Positions 25,448 through 33,499 of a stretch of DNA of 37,125 nucleotides are shown one piece after another. The position numbers and the translations under genes are program-made. The notes beneath the pieces are model-generated. The model was not told the DNA's origin. It ran no database searches and saw only the letters and a list, made by a program, of their open reading frames with translations. This DNA comes from Enhygromyxa salina (GTDB lineage Bacteria; Myxococcota_A; Polyangia; Nannocystales; Nannocystaceae), in the NCBI RefSeq assembly GCF_002994615.1, contig NZ_PVNK01000079.1, positions 1 to 37,125 on the forward strand. Reading direction: 5' to 3'. Every line of letters begins with the position of its first letter. Positions within the stretch are counted from its first letter, which is position 1.

Positions 25448-26076
25448 TCCTCGAGCTGCTGCTGTGGATGCTCGGCGCCTACCTGCTCGCGGGGATCCCC
25501 GTCGGGCTGCTGATCGGCCTCGCGCGCGGCGTGGATCTGCGCGAGGTCGGCTCGGGCAACATCGGGGCGACCAACGCCGTCCGGGCCCTCGGCAAGGTCT
25601 GGGGCCTGATCGTGTTCGCCCTCGACGTGGCCAAGGCCGGCGTCCCCGTCGCGGCCGCCCTCCATCACTTCGGCGACGGGCCCGGTGGCCCGCAAAAAGT
25701 CGCGATCGTCGCGCTCGCGGCGATCCTCGGCCACCTGTTCCCGATCTATTTGCGCTTTCGCGGCGGCAAGGGCGTCGCGTGCGCGTTTGGAGTGTTCCTG
25801 GTCCTCGCGCCCAAGGCCGCGCTCGTCGGGCTGCTCGTCTACGTCCAGACCCTCTGGCTCACGCGGATCTCCGCGCTCGGGTCGCTGACCGCGGCGCTCG
25901 TCATCGTCGCCGTCGTCTGGATCGACCCCAGCGTGCCCTTCGCCTACGTCGTGCTCGCGGCCGGGCTCGCGGGGCTGATCTGGGAGCGCCACCGTCCCAA
26001 CCTCGAGCGGGTGTTCGCCGTCGCCCGCGAGGCCCGCGAGCGCGAGCGCGAGCTCGAGCGCGAAGACTCGGCCTAG
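25444..26076 (+). CDS. plsY: Acyl-phosphate:glycerol-3-phosphate acyltransferase PlsY
   Basis: PlsY is the integral inner-membrane enzyme that acylates glycerol-3-phosphate with acyl-phosphate from PlsX, the first step of phospholipid synthesis. The 210-residue product has about six hydrophobic segments and the two glycine-rich loops of the family: SGNIGATNA (about 37-45) and FRGGKGVACAFG (about 101-112). The start ATG overlaps the hisIE stop, so it is translationally coupled to the histidine genes. The reading frame open upstream of this ATG is the shadow of hisIE. The C-terminal Glu/Arg-rich tail is charged and presumably cytoplasmic. Confidence 0.95.
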   Translation: MILELLLWMLGAYLLAGIPVGLLIGLARGVDLREVGSGNIGATNAVRALGKVWGLIVFALDVAKAGVPVAAALHHFGDGPGGPQKVAIVALAAILGHLFPIYLRFRGGKGVACAFGVFLVLAPKAALVGLLVYVQTLWLTRISALGSLTAALVIVAVVWIDPSVPFAYVVLAAGLAGLIWERHRPNLERVFAVAREARERERELEREDSA

Positions 26077-26088
26077 GATCTTCAGGCG

Positions 26089-26129
26089 CAGCCGAGGGGG
26101 TCACCCGACGGGGTCAGCCGAGGGGGTCA
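26089..26129. repeat. Two identical 15-bp direct repeats between plsY and proC
   Basis: CAGCCGAGGGGGTCA occurs at 26089-26103 and 26115-26129, with a degenerate third copy between them. The second copy includes the proC stop codon. This is the convergent junction of plsY and proC; no hairpin terminator was seen. Confidence 0.7.
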
Positions 26130-26954
26130 GCCGAGCTTCGCCGCGACCTTGGCGGCCTCCTGGACCGTGCGCGCGAGCACCGAGCGGATCCGGCCGTCCT
26201 CCATGGTCAAGATGCCCGCGATCGTGCAGCCGGCCGGGGTCGTGACCTGGTCCTTGAGCGCGGCCGGGTGCATGTCGGTGTCGAGAACCATCGCCGCCGC
26301 GCCACGAAACACGTGCGCGGCCATCGTCAGCGCGACGTCGCGCGGCAGCCCCATCATCACGCCGCCGTCGGCCATGGCCTCGAGCATCACGTAGACGAAG
26401 GCGGGCCCGCTGCCGTTGAGGCCGGTGACGGCGTCCATCAGCTTGGCCTCGACTTCGAGACACTCGCCGACCGACGCGAAGATCCGCAGCGCGAGCCCGA
26501 GCTGCTCGTCGTTCGCGGCGTTGGCCGTCTCGGCGGGCAAGCGGCAGACCACGGTCATGCCCTCGCCGATCAAGCTCGGCGTGTTGGGCATCGCGCGGAC
26601 CAGCGCGGTCTGGGGCAGCCAGCGGGCGAGCTTGTCGAGGTTCACGCCCGCGGCGATGCTGATCAGCAGCTTGCCGGCCAGCGCCGCGCGCATCTTTGGC
26701 GTGTCGAGGATGTCGGCGAAGCGCTGGGGCTTGAGGCAAACGAGCACGACCTCGGCCGCCTCGCAGGCCGCGAGGTTGTCGGTCGTCGCGGCCACGCCGA
26801 GCCTGGTCCGCAGCCGCTCGGCGACGGCCTCGCGCCGGGCCGTGACGACGATGTTCTCGCGCGGCAACCAACCCGCCCGCAGCACGCCAGCGACGATCGC
26901 CTCGCCCATGGTTCCACAGCCGAGCACGCACAAGCTCCGAGGTCCGTCGAGCAT
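26127..26954 (-). CDS. proC: Pyrroline-5-carboxylate reductase (ProC)
   Basis: ProC performs the last step of proline synthesis, reducing 1-pyrroline-5-carboxylate with NAD(P)H. The 275-residue product has an N-terminal Rossmann motif (VLGCGTMGEAIV), RAMPNTPSLIGEG, GLNGSGPAFVY, and the C-terminal family signature LKDQVTTPAGCTIAGI. Length and motifs are normal. The start is ATG 26954. It converges on plsY and is divergent from the next small gene. Confidence 0.96.
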   Translation of the reverse strand: MLDGPRSLCVLGCGTMGEAIVAGVLRAGWLPRENIVVTARREAVAERLRTRLGVAATTDNLAACEAAEVVLVCLKPQRFADILDTPKMRAALAGKLLISIAAGVNLDKLARWLPQTALVRAMPNTPSLIGEGMTVVCRLPAETANAANDEQLGLALRIFASVGECLEVEAKLMDAVTGLNGSGPAFVYVMLEAMADGGVMMGLPRDVALTMAAHVFRGAAAMVLDTDMHPAALKDQVTTPAGCTIAGILTMEDGRIRSVLARTVQEAAKVAAKLG

Positions 26955-27084
26955 GGCGGCGCATTAGCACGAAGCGTCGACGCGCGGGGCCCGTCCGCGC
27001 TCACGAGCCGAGCACCTTGCGCTCGATCCAGCCCTGCTCGGCAAAAATTTGGGGCCCGAAGCGAGGCGCGCGAGACTCGGCCAG

Positions 27085-27510
27085 GTGTTTCGACCCCTGC
27101 GAACGGCGATCAGCGTCGCGGTCCTCGCGGGCGCGCTGTGGGCCGCGTTTGCCGTCGACCTCGGCGGCCGGACCTTCGCCGAGCACATCGACACGATCAG
27201 CGACACACCCGAGGCCGAGCGGCTGATCGAGGGCACCCGCGCCAAGATCAACCCCGCCCTGCAGGAGGTCCGCGACCGCGTGCTCGGTGAGTACGTCGAG
27301 GCCCCGACGTGGATCCCGGACGAGCCCGAGGAGCTGGGCGACCTGGGCGAGCCCGCCGCCACCCGACGACGGCCCGCGGACCCTCGCGCCGAGATCACCC
27401 ACGCGAGCGGCACGCCGCCGTCCGAGCCGAGCTACGAGCCCGCGCTGCCGGGCCGCGCGTCGGCCTCCGCAGATCTGCCCCGGGAGCCGCCGCTCCCGGG
27501 TCGTCGTTGA
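27085..27510 (+). CDS. Small single-span membrane protein of unknown function
   Basis: From GTG 27085 the product has 141 residues. A hydrophobic segment at about residues 6-23 (TAISVAVLAGALWAAFAV) is followed by a helical part (EAERLIEGTRAKINPALQEV) and a Pro/Arg/Glu-rich tail ending PLPGRR. The frame is open upstream to 26968, and TTG 27049 is another start option (153 residues). Third codon positions are strongly GC, which supports coding on this strand. The tail is probably disordered and, if the N-terminus is inside, periplasmic. No family is recognised. It lies 47 bp before the lipoprotein gene. Confidence 0.6.
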   Translation: MFRPLRTAISVAVLAGALWAAFAVDLGGRTFAEHIDTISDTPEAERLIEGTRAKINPALQEVRDRVLGEYVEAPTWIPDEPEELGDLGEPAATRRRPADPRAEITHASGTPPSEPSYEPALPGRASASADLPREPPLPGRR

Positions 27511-27557
27511 GACGAGGCCTTTGCGTCGGCGCGACAGCGCGCTACACACCCGCCGAC

Positions 27558-28358
27558 ATGCGCTCGATCTGTGCGACCCATGCGACGGTGACCTTGAGCC
27601 TTGGCTTGCTGTTTGGGCTCAGCGGCTGCCCCAAGCAGGCAGACTATCCTTCATGCAAGAAGGACAAGCACTGCGAGGACGGTGAGTCCTGCGTCGACAA
27701 CCTGTGCCAAAACTGCCAGGTCGACGCCGACTGCCAGGGCAAGGGCCCCAACGGTGAAGACCTGCCCTGCGTCAACTTTCGCTGCGAAGAGGCGGTCGCC
27801 GGCGGCGAGTGTCAGACCTACGACGACTGCGACCCGGGCATGATCTGCGCGGCCAACAGCTGCGAGCTGTGCACCGACGGCAGCCAGTGCGACAGCGGGG
27901 TGTGCAACGACAGCGGCCGCTGCGAGGCCCTGCCCTGTCAAACCGACGACGACTGCCCGATCGACGAGATCTGCGACGGCGGGCAGTGCCTCTACAACCC
28001 CCTCGACGGCGACTCGTCCGCGGCCGTGTGCGGCGTGTCGGCGCTCTACTTCGGCTTCGACAGCGCCCAGCTCTCGCCCAACAACCAAGAGCAGCTGACC
28101 CAGGCGGCCCCGTGCCTGACCGAGCTGCTCGCGGGCGGCAGCGCGCTGGTGCTCGAGGCCCACGCCGACAACGTCGGGACCGAGGAGTACAACATCCTGC
28201 TCACGGATCAGCGCGGCGGCACCGTCCGTGAGTTCCTCGCCGGCCTCGGCGTCCCCGGCGATCAGATCCGCGTCGTCGGCAAGGGCGCGCTCGAGGCCGC
28301 GGGCAGCGACGAGTCCACACGAACCAAGGACCGCCGCGTCGAATTCATCGTCGAGTGA
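27558..28358 (+). CDS. Cys-rich lipoprotein with C-terminal OmpA-like peptidoglycan-binding domain
   Basis: The 266-residue product has a lipoprotein signal peptide with lipobox Leu-Ser-Gly-Cys24. The next roughly 135 residues hold about twenty cysteines in short Cys-x(4-8)-Cys spacing (CEDGESCVDNLCQNC and similar), a pattern common in deltaproteobacterial surface lipoproteins and probably disulfide-bonded. The last roughly 100 residues are an OmpA-type domain (LYFGFDSAQLSPNNQEQL, LEAHADNVG, RTKDRRVEFIVE), which binds meso-diaminopimelate in peptidoglycan. The start is ATG 27558; upstream codons in the open frame are non-coding. It is followed 33 bp later by a TonB-dependent-receptor-like protein. 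An anchoring or envelope-linking role like Pal is plausible, with the Cys-rich part as an extra binding module. Confidence 0.9.
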   Translation: MRSICATHATVTLSLGLLFGLSGCPKQADYPSCKKDKHCEDGESCVDNLCQNCQVDADCQGKGPNGEDLPCVNFRCEEAVAGGECQTYDDCDPGMICAANSCELCTDGSQCDSGVCNDSGRCEALPCQTDDDCPIDEICDGGQCLYNPLDGDSSAAVCGVSALYFGFDSAQLSPNNQEQLTQAAPCLTELLAGGSALVLEAHADNVGTEEYNILLTDQRGGTVREFLAGLGVPGDQIRVVGKGALEAAGSDESTRTKDRRVEFIVE

Positions 28359-28391
28359 CGCCAGTGAGCGCCCGCCGGGTACCATCGCTCG

Positions 28392-30899
28392 GTGCTCGGT
28401 CTGGCGATCCTGCTCGGCGGCCTCGTGCTCGGCCCGCCGCCGCCAGATCTGCCGCCAGATCTGCCGTCAGCTCCGCCGCCCGAGGCCCAGCTCGACCCGG
28501 ACCCCGACGCCGAGCCCGAGCCCGAGCCCGGTCCCGCGACGCACGGACAGCTCCGCGTGCAGGTGCTCGTGCACGGCGGCCGAGACACCGTCGCGGGCGC
28601 GCGCCTGTTCGAGCTCGGAGCTCCAGACCCCCCCGACGAGCCCGCCGAGACCGACGAGCGCGGCGTCGCCCAGCTGTGGCTCGAGCCCGGCAGCCACCGC
28701 TTCTCCGCCCGCGCCGACGGCTACGAGCCGCTCGAGTTCGAGGTCGAGATCACCCTCGGCGAGCGCCAGACCCTCGAGCTCCGGATCGACGAAGCCCTCG
28801 GCGGCAGCCGCTACCGGACCGTCGTCAGCAGCGAGCGCACGATCGCCGTCAGCCGCACGACCCTGCGCGAACAAGAGATCCACGAGCTCCCGGGCTCCGG
28901 CGGCGATCCCTTCAGCGTGATCAAGTCGCTGCCCGGCGCCGCCCAGGTGACCGGCTTCTTGCCCTACGTCGTCGTGCGTGGGGCCGCGCCCGGCAACACC
29001 GGCTACTACCTCGACGGCGTCCGGGTCCCGGCCCTGTTTCATGTCGCCGTCGGGCCCTCGGTCGTCCACCCCTACTTCATCGACCAGGTCGACTTCTATC
29101 CCGGCGGCGTCCCGGTTCGCCTCGGTCGCTACGCGAGCGGGATCGTCGAGGGCCGGACCCGCGCGGCCGCGCGCGATCGCGTCCGCGGTGAGGTCGACCT
29201 GCGCCTGACCGACGCGGGCGCGCTGCTCGAGCTGCCCTTCGACCGCCCCCGAGATCAGGCCTGCGAAGCCGAGCTGGCCGCGACCGAGGCCGAGGCTGGG
29301 ACCACGCCTGCACGGGCCGCGCGACGGGCCAAGCTGGCCTGTCGCGCCCCCGGCCGCGGCTCGCTGACCCTCGGCGGCCGCTACAGCTACACCGGGCTGA
29401 TCCTCTCGGCGGTCCCCGGGCTCAACGTGAAGATGCGCTTTTGGGACTACCAGGCCCGCCTCGATCACGAGCTCGGGCCCCGCGCTCGCTACACCGCGTT
29501 CGTGTTCGGGAGCTACGACGAGCTCGGTCAGCGCGAGGCCCTCGTCGAGGTCGACGACGAAGACGGCGTGGCCGGGACCGTGCTCGACCCCGACCCCGAC
29601 CCCTTCGTCCGCCTCGAATTCCACCGTATCGACCAGCGCATCCGCCAGCGCGTCCGCAACGGCGGGCGCGTCGACTATCGCGTGGCCCTCGGCCTCGATC
29701 GATCCGGCGTCCAGTCGATCCGCGTGGATCAGTGGCGGGTCGCCCCGCGGATCGACGCGCAGCTGAAGCTCGGCGAGCGGCTCACGCTCCGGGCCGGCCT
29801 CGATCAGGAGTTTCAGGTGTTCCGGCTCCCACGTGGTCTCGGCAGCGGTGAGCTCACCAACTCGATCGAGGATCTCGCGCTGCTGCTGAGCGAGCGCTTC
29901 GTCTCGGTCACCGGCCTCTACGCCGACCTCGGCTACCGCAAGGGCGCGTTCGAGATCCGTCCGGGGGTCCGCGCCGACCTCTGGGTTCAAGTCGGCTCGA
30001 GCCCCTATCTACCGGGCGCGCAAACGGTGTCGAGCGCGGCCGGGGTCGATCCGCGCGTGCTCGTGCGCGAACAAGTCGGCGCGAAGCTGGCCTTGCGCCA
30101 GAGCTTTGGCGTCTACCACCAACCCCCCGATCCGCCCCTGCCGATCCCCGGGATCGAGAGCATCGGCCTCGAAGATGGGCTCCAGCGCAACACCCAGGCC
30201 AGCTTCGGCTGGGAGTGGACGATCGGCGATCGTGCGGTCCTGACCCAGGACGCCTACCTCGGACGCCTGGCCAACATGCAGGACTACGAGCTCAGCGAGG
30301 GCCTGGGCGACACCGGGGACGCCTCGACCGCCGACGAGCTCGACGACTACGTGATCCGAGTGTCGGGCTGGAGCTGGGGCCTCGAGACAATGTTGCGCCT
30401 GGTCCCCGACGGCAAGGCCTACGGCTGGCTGGCCTACACCTTGTCGTGGTCCTACCGCGACTATCCGCTCGGCGGCTTCGCGCCCGCGACCTGGGACCAG
30501 CGCCACATCTTCAACGCCGTGCTCGGCTGGAACATCAACCGCAAGTGGCGGCTCGGCGGGCGCTTCCACCTCAACAGCGGCCGGCCCTACACCACCCGCC
30601 AGGTCGACGGCAGCGGGTCGCTCGAGAGCTTGATCGAAGCGCTGACCGAGCACCGCAACGACGCTCGCCTCTCACCTTTTCTCCAGCTCGATGTCCGCGT
30701 CGAGCGAGTCTTCACCCTGCGAGACTTTCGGCTCCACCTCTACCTCGACCTCGCCAACGCCAACTTCGGACGCGAGGTCCTGCGCTGCGACTCACTGGCC
30801 GAGAGCACGAACCCCGCCGTCCAAGTCGTCGACGGCTGCGTGAACCCCCAAGCCGTCCGCTACATCCTCCCCGCCCTCGGGCTGAGGGCGGTGTTTTGA
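28392..30899 (+). CDS. TonB-dependent-receptor-like outer-membrane protein
   Basis: The 835-residue product begins with a short hydrophobic signal-like segment and a Pro/Glu-rich linker. A carboxypeptidase-regulatory-like beta domain follows (about 55-135; ARLFELG to LEPGSHRFSARADGYEPLEFEVEI region), then a plug-like domain (about 145-255; DPFSVIKSLPGAAQVTGF, VVVRGAAPGNTGYYLDG), and a long C-terminal stretch of alternating residues typical of a beta barrel, ending with Phe. No clear TonB box is seen. Such proteins import siderophores, sugars or other ligands, or act as outer-membrane assembly or secretion partners; the substrate is unknown. The start is GTG 28392. The preceding OmpA-domain lipoprotein is 33 bp away and may be co-expressed. 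Confidence 0.88.
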   Translation: MLGLAILLGGLVLGPPPPDLPPDLPSAPPPEAQLDPDPDAEPEPEPGPATHGQLRVQVLVHGGRDTVAGARLFELGAPDPPDEPAETDERGVAQLWLEPGSHRFSARADGYEPLEFEVEITLGERQTLELRIDEALGGSRYRTVVSSERTIAVSRTTLREQEIHELPGSGGDPFSVIKSLPGAAQVTGFLPYVVVRGAAPGNTGYYLDGVRVPALFHVAVGPSVVHPYFIDQVDFYPGGVPVRLGRYASGIVEGRTRAAARDRVRGEVDLRLTDAGALLELPFDRPRDQACEAELAATEAEAGTTPARAARRAKLACRAPGRGSLTLGGRYSYTGLILSAVPGLNVKMRFWDYQARLDHELGPRARYTAFVFGSYDELGQREALVEVDDEDGVAGTVLDPDPDPFVRLEFHRIDQRIRQRVRNGGRVDYRVALGLDRSGVQSIRVDQWRVAPRIDAQLKLGERLTLRAGLDQEFQVFRLPRGLGSGELTNSIEDLALLLSERFVSVTGLYADLGYRKGAFEIRPGVRADLWVQVGSSPYLPGAQTVSSAAGVDPRVLVREQVGAKLALRQSFGVYHQPPDPPLPIPGIESIGLEDGLQRNTQASFGWEWTIGDRAVLTQDAYLGRLANMQDYELSEGLGDTGDASTADELDDYVIRVSGWSWGLETMLRLVPDGKAYGWLAYTLSWSYRDYPLGGFAPATWDQRHIFNAVLGWNINRKWRLGGRFHLNSGRPYTTRQVDGSGSLESLIEALTEHRNDARLSPFLQLDVRVERVFTLRDFRLHLYLDLANANFGREVLRCDSLAESTNPAVQVVDGCVNPQAVRYILPALGLRAVF

Positions 30900-30902
30900 C
30901 GA

Positions 30903-31076
30903 TCAGGCGGCCGCGGTGGACGAGCGGTCCTCACCGGAGGGTTCGGCGCGGGGCAGACGGCCCATCATCGCGCTGATCCGCTTGAGCTGACGCAAATCCT
31001 CAAAGAAGGGGCGCACCGTCACGGAGTCGACGAACTGGCTAACAAACTCGAGATGCTGACGGTCGTGGCGGTACAT
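30903..31076 (-). CDS. Small protein of unknown function (57 residues)
   Basis: A 57-residue frame from ATG 31076 (MYRHDRQHLEFVSQF, then VRPFFEDLRQLKRISAMMGR and an acidic/Ser/Ala tail). A strong Shine-Dalgarno (aggagaag) lies 5-6 bases before the ATG, which supports translation. The frame is open upstream to 31139, but the added residues are poor. It is transcribed toward the receptor gene, ending three bases from its stop. Two amphipathic helices are likely; no family is recognised. Confidence 0.55.
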   Translation of the reverse strand: MYRHDRQHLEFVSQFVDSVTVRPFFEDLRQLKRISAMMGRLPRAEPSGEDRSSTAAA

Positions 31077-31373
31077 GGCTCTTCTCCTGGGTCGGTGGTC
31101 AATCGTCGTGATGTGATCCGGCACCTGGATAACTTGCATGCACCGTGCCAGCTACGTGAAGCTCGGCCGATACCCCAGGCCTCGTTCGAAATTCAATGAT
31201 CTCAACGACCTGCCCTTACGCAGCGACCCACACCCAATTCGCAACGCTTGTGGCCAGCTTGCGTGATTTGATCGCGAACAAACGACGGAACCACCAGGCC
31301 AATTCCGCCCGGGACGTCACAATCACCGTTTGGGAGCCGATCGCGCCGATCGGCATCGCGAATTCAGCTCAGA
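31077..31373. other. Intergenic region with a perfect inverted repeat
   Basis: This 297-bp gap is lower in GC than the genes and holds the leader of the small gene (30903-31076). A perfect 8-bp inverted repeat with a 3-base loop (gccgatcg at 31336-31343, cgatcggc at 31347-31354) lies about 20 bp past the stop of the methyltransferase gene. It could terminate that gene, but no T-run follows. No tRNA or other gene was seen. Confidence 0.5.
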
Positions 31374-31988
31374 TCAATGATCCGCTGGCACTCGACGCCG
31401 AAACACGACGCTCAAGTTGTTTGCGGGCATGTCAAAGACACGATCCAGCGCAAACCCGCGACCCTTTGCTTCTTCTTCAATCGTGTCGAGATCCCGAACG
31501 CCCCAGCTCGGATCTTGGGCTGCGAGGCGCTGATCGAAGGCCTCGTTACTAGGCGCTGTGTGCGCTCCGCCGCGCCTGAAGGGACCGTAGAGACAAAGTG
31601 GCCCATCTGCAGCCAGCGAACGCGACGCCCCGTCGAGCAGACCCAGACAGGCCGCCCACGGCGCGATGTGGATCATGTTGGCGCAGATCACCGCGTCGAA
31701 GCTGTCGATCGGCCAGGGGGTCGCGGTGGCGTCGAGACGCGTCGGCCCGGCGACGTTGGCGAGGCCCTCGGTCCACGCGCGGATGCTCTCGAACAGGCTC
31801 TCGTCGCGATCGCTTGGCTGCCAGCGCAAACTCGGGAACGCCGCCGCAAAGAAGGCCACGTGCTGACCGCTGCCGCTCGCGACCTCGAGCACGGTCCCGC
31901 TGCTCGGCAGCACCTCGCGCAACACCGCCAAGATCGCCTCGCGGTTGCGACCGGTCGCCGGATAGTCGAGACGTGGATCTTTTGACAC
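31374..31988 (-). CDS. DUF938 family SAM-dependent methyltransferase-like protein
   Basis: The 204-residue product closely follows the DUF938 pattern: RNREAILAVLREVLP, the SAM-binding VLEVASGSGQHVAFFA, FPSLRWQPSD, ANMIHIAPWAACLGLLDGA, LCLYGPFRRGG, SNEAFDQRLAAQDPSWGVRD and the C-terminal PANNLSVVFRR. The SAM-binding fold is clear but the methyl acceptor is unknown for the family. The start is GTG 31988 with a close purine-rich stretch upstream. It has 133 bp before the S41 protease gene stop, so it may be separately transcribed. Confidence 0.9.
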   Translation of the reverse strand: MSKDPRLDYPATGRNREAILAVLREVLPSSGTVLEVASGSGQHVAFFAAAFPSLRWQPSDRDESLFESIRAWTEGLANVAGPTRLDATATPWPIDSFDAVICANMIHIAPWAACLGLLDGASRSLAADGPLCLYGPFRRGGAHTAPSNEAFDQRLAAQDPSWGVRDLDTIEEEAKGRGFALDRVFDMPANNLSVVFRRRVPADH

Positions 31989-32121
31989 GACCTTCGGGTC
32001 CTACCCCAATCCGCGCGCTGCACCAAGCGTTGTCCAGCCCACATCCACGACACAGGCCACCTGCAGGCGTCCTGGATTCGCGGCTGGCCAGGTAGTCAAA
32101 TGTCCTACATGGCCCGCCAAC

Positions 32122-33327
32122 TCAGTCCCGCAGGGCGACCAGGCTGACGAGCTCGCGCGCGGCGGCCTCGACGGCGTCGCGCCCGAGCAGGCGCTCGAGC
32201 GGGACGTCGGGCTCGACCCCACGGCCGTCGATGCTGCGATCGTCCGGCGAAAAATAGCGCGCGACCGTCAGCGTGAGCAGCGAGCCATCGGGGATCCCGA
32301 TCACCTCCTGGACCGTGCCCTTGCCGAAGCTGCGCTCGCCCATGACCTTGGCCCGACCGTTGTCCTGGAGCGCGACCGCGAGCAGCTCCGAGGCCGAGGC
32401 CGAGCGTCGATCCTGGAGCACGACCAGCGGCGTGCTCGGGTCGGTGCCCGCCGCCGTCGCCAGCTCCTCGCGCTGGATCGCGCCGCCGCGCCCCCGGGTC
32501 CGAGTGAGCACGCCCTGGTCGACGAACAAGTCGGCGACGAGCACGGCCTCGTCGACGTCGCCGCCCGGGTTGCCGCGGACGTCGAGGATCAAGCCGACCA
32601 GCCCGCGACCCCCGGCGCTGTCGCGCAGCTCGGCCAGCGCTCGCTTGACGCGATCGCCGGTCCCCGCCCGAAAATTGTGGATCTCGATCCAGCCGACGGC
32701 CTGGCCGCCATACTCGACGAGCTCGGCAGACACGCTCGCGTCGACCTTGGGCTTGCGCAGCTCGATGTCGAGCTGCTCGGGGCCGCTGCCGCGCTCGACC
32801 GTCAAGGCGATGCGCTCACCCGCGGCGCCGCTGAGCGAGAGCTGGGCCTCGGCGTTGCTGAGCATGTGCTCGCAGGGCTGACCCCGAATCGCGAGGATTC
32901 GGGTCCCCGGAGCCAGCCCGAGCTTGTCTGCGGGGCTGCCCGGGTGGACCGCGATGACCTCGAGCTCGGCCGCGCCCTGGCTGCCCGCGCGGCGCAGGGT
33001 CGTGACCAGCCCGGCCTCGGCGCCTTGATGTTGGCGCTTCTTGGCCAGCTCGCGCTCGTCCGCCGTCAGGTAGTGACTGTAGGGATCGAGCCCCGCGACC
33101 ATGTGCTTGAGCCCGCGCGACATGACCTCGGGCGCGTCGACGGGCTCGACGTAGCGATCGAGGACGACGTCGAGGCTGTCATGGAATTGCTGGCGCTCGA
33201 GCTGGCCCTTGCCCTTCCCCTTGCCCGCCTCCGCCTCCGGGATCACCTGCTCGACCGTCAGGGTCGCCGCGACGCCCAGCAACAAACCGAGAACCAGAGA
33301 CGACCGAGACACGCGCACGTTTTTCAT
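32122..33327 (-). CDS. Secreted C-terminal processing protease (S41 family, CtpA-like)
   Basis: The 401-residue product has an N-terminal signal or anchor (VSRSSLVLGLLLGVAATL), a short KGKGKGK tract, the helical N-domain, a PDZ domain (about 105-185; HPGSPADKLGLAPGTRILAIRG), and an S41 core with LILDVRGNPGGDVDEAVLVA. The catalytic serine is Ser311 (SASASE) and the lysine Lys336 (SFGKGTVQ), 25 residues apart as in Prc and D1 processing proteases, so it should be active. These enzymes trim C-termini of envelope proteins or cleave regulators in the periplasm. ATG 33327 was chosen because it gives a clean signal peptide; the frame is open to 33402. It is divergent from the roadblock-like gene across a 172-bp region. 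Confidence 0.93.
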   Translation of the reverse strand: MKNVRVSRSSLVLGLLLGVAATLTVEQVIPEAEAGKGKGKGQLERQQFHDSLDVVLDRYVEPVDAPEVMSRGLKHMVAGLDPYSHYLTADERELAKKRQHQGAEAGLVTTLRRAGSQGAAELEVIAVHPGSPADKLGLAPGTRILAIRGQPCEHMLSNAEAQLSLSGAAGERIALTVERGSGPEQLDIELRKPKVDASVSAELVEYGGQAVGWIEIHNFRAGTGDRVKRALAELRDSAGGRGLVGLILDVRGNPGGDVDEAVLVADLFVDQGVLTRTRGRGGAIQREELATAAGTDPSTPLVVLQDRRSASASELLAVALQDNGRAKVMGERSFGKGTVQEVIGIPDGSLLTLTVARYFSPDDRSIDGRGVEPDVPLERLLGRDAVEAAARELVSLVALRD

Positions 33328-33445
33328 GGTGAAGCAGGCGGGGACCTTGGTCCACCAATCACGCGCCTGGTTCCCGCTGGACCTTCCGCGACCTCGCGCC
33401 ACCCACTGGATCAGTCTTCAGTAGCCAGAAAATCTCCCCTTTTTC

Positions 33446-33480
33446 TTGACGGAGTACATGCACCTACATGTAGGATGTAG
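33446..33480 (+). promoter_or_regulatory. Possible promoter with spaced TACATG half-sites
   Basis: TTGACG at 33446-33451 and TAGGAT at 33471-33476 (19-bp spacing, a little long) could form a promoter ending 23 bp before the ATG at 33500. Three half-sites lie exactly 10 bp apart: TACATG at 33455 and 33465, and inverted ATGTAG at 33475. CTACATGTAG (33464-33473) is a perfect palindrome overlapping the proposed -10. This looks like an operator for a repressor dimer. Confidence 0.5.
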
Positions 33481-33499
33481 CCCTACCCAGGAGATCCCC

